From Ailurus styani (lineage: Eukaryota; Chordata; Mammalia; Carnivora; Ailuridae), in NCBI GenBank assembly GCA_002007465.1, contig LNAC01000032.1, forward strand, positions 62,001-126,000: 64,000 nt of DNA, written 5' to 3'. The notes under the pieces were generated by a model that was given only the letters and a program-made list of their open reading frames with translations, had not been told where the DNA came from and made no database searches. Of this stretch, positions 61,001 to 64,000 are shown piece by piece. The translations under genes and the position numbers were made by a program. Position 1 is the stretch's first letter; every line of letters begins with the position of its first letter.

Positions 61001-61800
61001 TAAATACAAAAAGACATAGAAGGGGGAAGTAAATTCCTCAAATAATACTGGTTTTATTTTACTCAGAAATATGGAGTATGACTCATTTGTCTGTATCTTT
61101 ATAACAAATTATCCCGAATTATAAGATTGCTATATATTATTGCATATTAAACAGTTCCTAGCTTTTAATTTTCTCACTGGCCTTGATCTACACAGTGCTA
61201 AGTGAGGATTCTGTGTTGTTATTAATTGCATTCTCACTTCATCAAATGTGTTTTTAAATCTTGTGGAATCTTCAAGACTTTCAAAGACCAGGAGTACCTG
61301 AGAGATCAATTCTCTTTGTTTTCATATTCTAAAATAATACCACAAGACAGCCTTTCTTTAAAAAGCCAGATAACTTGGAAAACAGATAAATTAGGATGTG
61401 ATTATTCACATCACAAAAGAATTCACAGATGGCTTCCTGCAAATCGGGAGCTCCCTATTTAAGTGTTTGTTTACAGATCATTAGCTACTTGACAAAGAGG
61501 CTATGGAGGCAGAAAAACTTAAAGCTCAAGTGCAGGGAGACACTGCCAATTGGAGATCAATCAAAATGAGGAAAATAAAACATCCATGGAACCACCTTGT
61601 CAAAAGAAAATATGATTCACTTCATTTGCATGTATATACCCTATGTGCGTATACACTTCCTATGCATACACACACACACACAGAGTATGTGTTTATGTCC
61701 ACGTATTAAACGTGTGTACACATTTACACACAAATTCACACCCATATATATACCCAAAGAGGCAGCTTTAACATAGAGTAAGAGTGCATACAGGTCAGCT
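58011..61800. other. Unique AT-rich sequence, no gene
   Basis: No transposon recognised. It contains a 25-nt A-run at 58895-58919 and a short (CA)n at about 61667-61682. The frame at 60620-60850 (76 codons) has no known domain. Confidence 0.5.
58895..58919 (+). repeat. 25-nt poly(A) run
   Basis: Twenty-five consecutive A after GTCCAC. The preceding sequence does not match a SINE, L1 or known transcript that I recognise, and no target duplication was found. Confidence 0.9.
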
Positions 61801-64000
61801 GTATTTCCTTAGTTTATTTTAGAGATTTTTTTTAATGATTCAAAGATTTTTTTAATGTATATTGTTTTAAAGGACCGCCCTTGGTAGAATATCTGAAACT
61901 TCTTTCAGGGTTTACAATGGAGTAACTGTCACACACCAAATTGTCTTGAACAAAGTAATCCTAGTCTTCTTACCATATCAAACCTACTAAGTTCTTAACT
62001 GTGTGTAAGGCATTTATTTGGCTAAATAGTACAGAAAAAACAAAGCAACAGTTATCATAGAGACAAAGTATAATTTTAAGTGTTTTTAAATAATGTGGTC
62101 ATTATTTTGTTTATAGATTTCCTATTTAAAAATACTAAATTACAAAGGATTATTTACAAAAACAATATCTTTGTTTTGATTTTTGAAGTCTATCGGTGGC
62201 TCCCAAATGTAAAGAGATGTTCTTATCCGTCAAGGTAGTAAATATAAAATGACTTTTGGAAAGCTTTATCTTCAACCCATGTTGACTTCCTTATCAATTT
62301 TTGTAAAAAAAAAAAAAAGAAAGAAAGAAAGAAAGAAAGGAAGAAAGAAAACTACACAATGGGAGAAGAGAAATAAAGATGAATAAAGATGACAATATCA
62401 AATTCATACTCAACTATCCTCTTGGTTTGTTGTCAAGACAAGTGTTATCTGTCATTCATTAACTATTAATGACACTCTCTTCAGGATTATTATATAAAAA
62501 TTATAATTTTACTGAAAAATTATAGCAAATACATTTCAAACTTTAGATTCTCTGAGGCTTCTTTGACATAAAATATGAACATGTTTTTGCAGTGACTGAG
62601 ACCTTGCTTAGCTATTCTCAATCTCTAAAAGTACATGTTGATGGTTTCCAGCATGCCTAATTCTTGGCTTCACATTTGGGCAATAAAATGTATACAGATT
62701 GTGCTTTCTGGGACTTTACCCATATTAGCTCATATTTTACCCTATACAATAATTATTCTTTAAATGGTATCTTAATAACAAACTGAGAACCTTGTTAGGT
62801 TTTCAAAATAAGTTCAAAAGGTTTTAGTGCTTTATTTTTATAACAAACTTTGATCTGAACACCCCCGTTTAATTTAAGGTTCTTAAACCAGTTGAGATAA
62901 ACTAGAATAAAGTTAATATTTAATGTACCATGCATTTTAAATGTTTTAAATCTATATTCCCCCCACATTTTAGAAATAAATTCAAATTGCTGAAGTATCT
63001 AATTTAAAAGAAAAAATCATACACAGAATGGAAGAGAATCACCCCACCTTTCAAGTAACCGGACTTTAAAAAAATTGCTTTGAAGTCTAAGTTGTGATAC
63101 TTCGTTTGGATTTGGGTAGGAGGGGTTAAAGAATAAAGCAAAGTTGTGCAGAAAAAGTGTAAAAGGAAGAAAAGAAAAACAAGTGTCTTATTACAGCTAA
63201 ATCATTTCAGAAAAAAAGAGAGATGGATTTGGCAGTAACCACTAAGTCAAAGTATAATACCCTAGAAAGACAATATAAGACAAACACATATATTGAAGGT
63301 TGCATACTTCAAAGCCAGAAAACAATTTAGAACACTTTAAATCTTTCTTACTACTCTTTTGGAGTAGTTTCCTTTATTTCAACTTCCTTCTCAAGATTTC
63401 ATCACATTCCATACAAGTAACACTGTGTGTCACAAATTCAAAATAAGCATTATCTATTTAATGACTAAGAAATGACAAACTCTATCAATCACGTTTTAAG
63501 TATTCAGAATTTGGATTTTTGAATGAAATTCTGTTTTAGAAATTAGTTTCACAATAATAAAATAAGTCAATATGTTTTGGGTGCATAAATCAACTGTTCA
63601 TAGCTCTAAATACATTTGTTTCTCATCTTAATACCTGAATAAACACGTGTAGCATATCAAGAAGTTTGAATATTTGGGAAATACTTAAATTGGGACAACA
63701 AATGGAATTAAAAAAAAAAAAAAGATTGACCACTGCATTGATGGCCACACAAGGATTTACCTTTTTAAGACATGAGTAACTAGTCTGGTTAGGTTGCATA
63801 TGCAATAAAAAATAAAGGATTTAGTGCTCATTTAAAAAAAAATATCAGGGACACAGGCTATTTTGGTTTGTTTTGGTTTTGCTATTTGTTTTAGTTTACA
63901 TTCACAATGACTGCTTTATACAATACAGCATGCTAAAATGCTCACAATTAATTCTGAAGGCCCCAGGTTCTCCCAAGAGCTTTATCCCTGGGAATCTGCT
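61801..64000. other. Unique AT-rich sequence to window end
   Basis: No gene or recognised transposon apart from simple repeats. Confidence 0.5.
62305..62350 (+). repeat. Poly(A)/(GAAA)n tract
   Basis: About 14 A followed by GAAA units and one GGAA. No source element recognised upstream. Confidence 0.9.

Noticed and set aside
1..64000. CRISPR arrays, operons, phage or plasmid genes
   Set aside because: The window is mammalian nuclear DNA with carnivoran SINEs and L1; no such structure is present.

Overview
This is non-coding mammalian nuclear DNA. The tRNA-derived SINEs (a head beginning GGGCGCCTGGGTGGCTCAGT, a CT-rich middle, a tail of AAATAAATAAAATCTTT) are the carnivoran CAN-SINE/SINEC type. 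Several copies carry the GTGGGTTAAAGCCTCTGCCT variant, which I associate from memory with mustelids (mink, ferret, otter, badger group). Carnivora is secure; the family is an inference. No protein-coding gene, operon or CRISPR array can be supported. Every open frame is under 230 codons, and the longest lie in a GGAA/GAAA purine tract. The window is best read as an intron or intergenic block.

Layout. 1-3.1 kb is unique sequence with one exon-like island. 3.1-23.6 kb is the repeat-rich part: twelve of the fourteen SINE pieces, a solo ERV-type LTR with three 32-bp repeats each carrying a YY1-like core, a 227-nt uninterrupted purine tract, an L1 interrupted by an MLT1-type LTR, a twin-primed L1, a Tigger-like DNA transposon, and a long ancient repeat. 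23.6-37.1 kb has no SINE. Its unique sequence includes a CpG-retaining segment at about 31.6-33.0 kb, and old L2/MIR relics lie at 35-36.8 kb. 37.1-39.3 kb holds the last two SINEs. 39.3-64.0 kb is again SINE-free: relics lie up to 48.3 kb, then almost entirely unique AT-rich DNA with microsatellites, a 40-bp perfect palindrome, a 5' half of a tRNA-Lys-like sequence and two motif-rich candidate enhancer blocks (52.5-53.1 and 57.6-58.0 kb).

The most notable features are the two long SINE-free tracts, the CpG-retaining block, the candidate enhancers, and several insertions whose target-site duplications and nesting give a readable history. I found no evidence of an undescribed multi-gene system. 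Repeat family names come from remembered consensus sequences and should be confirmed with RepeatMasker/Dfam.
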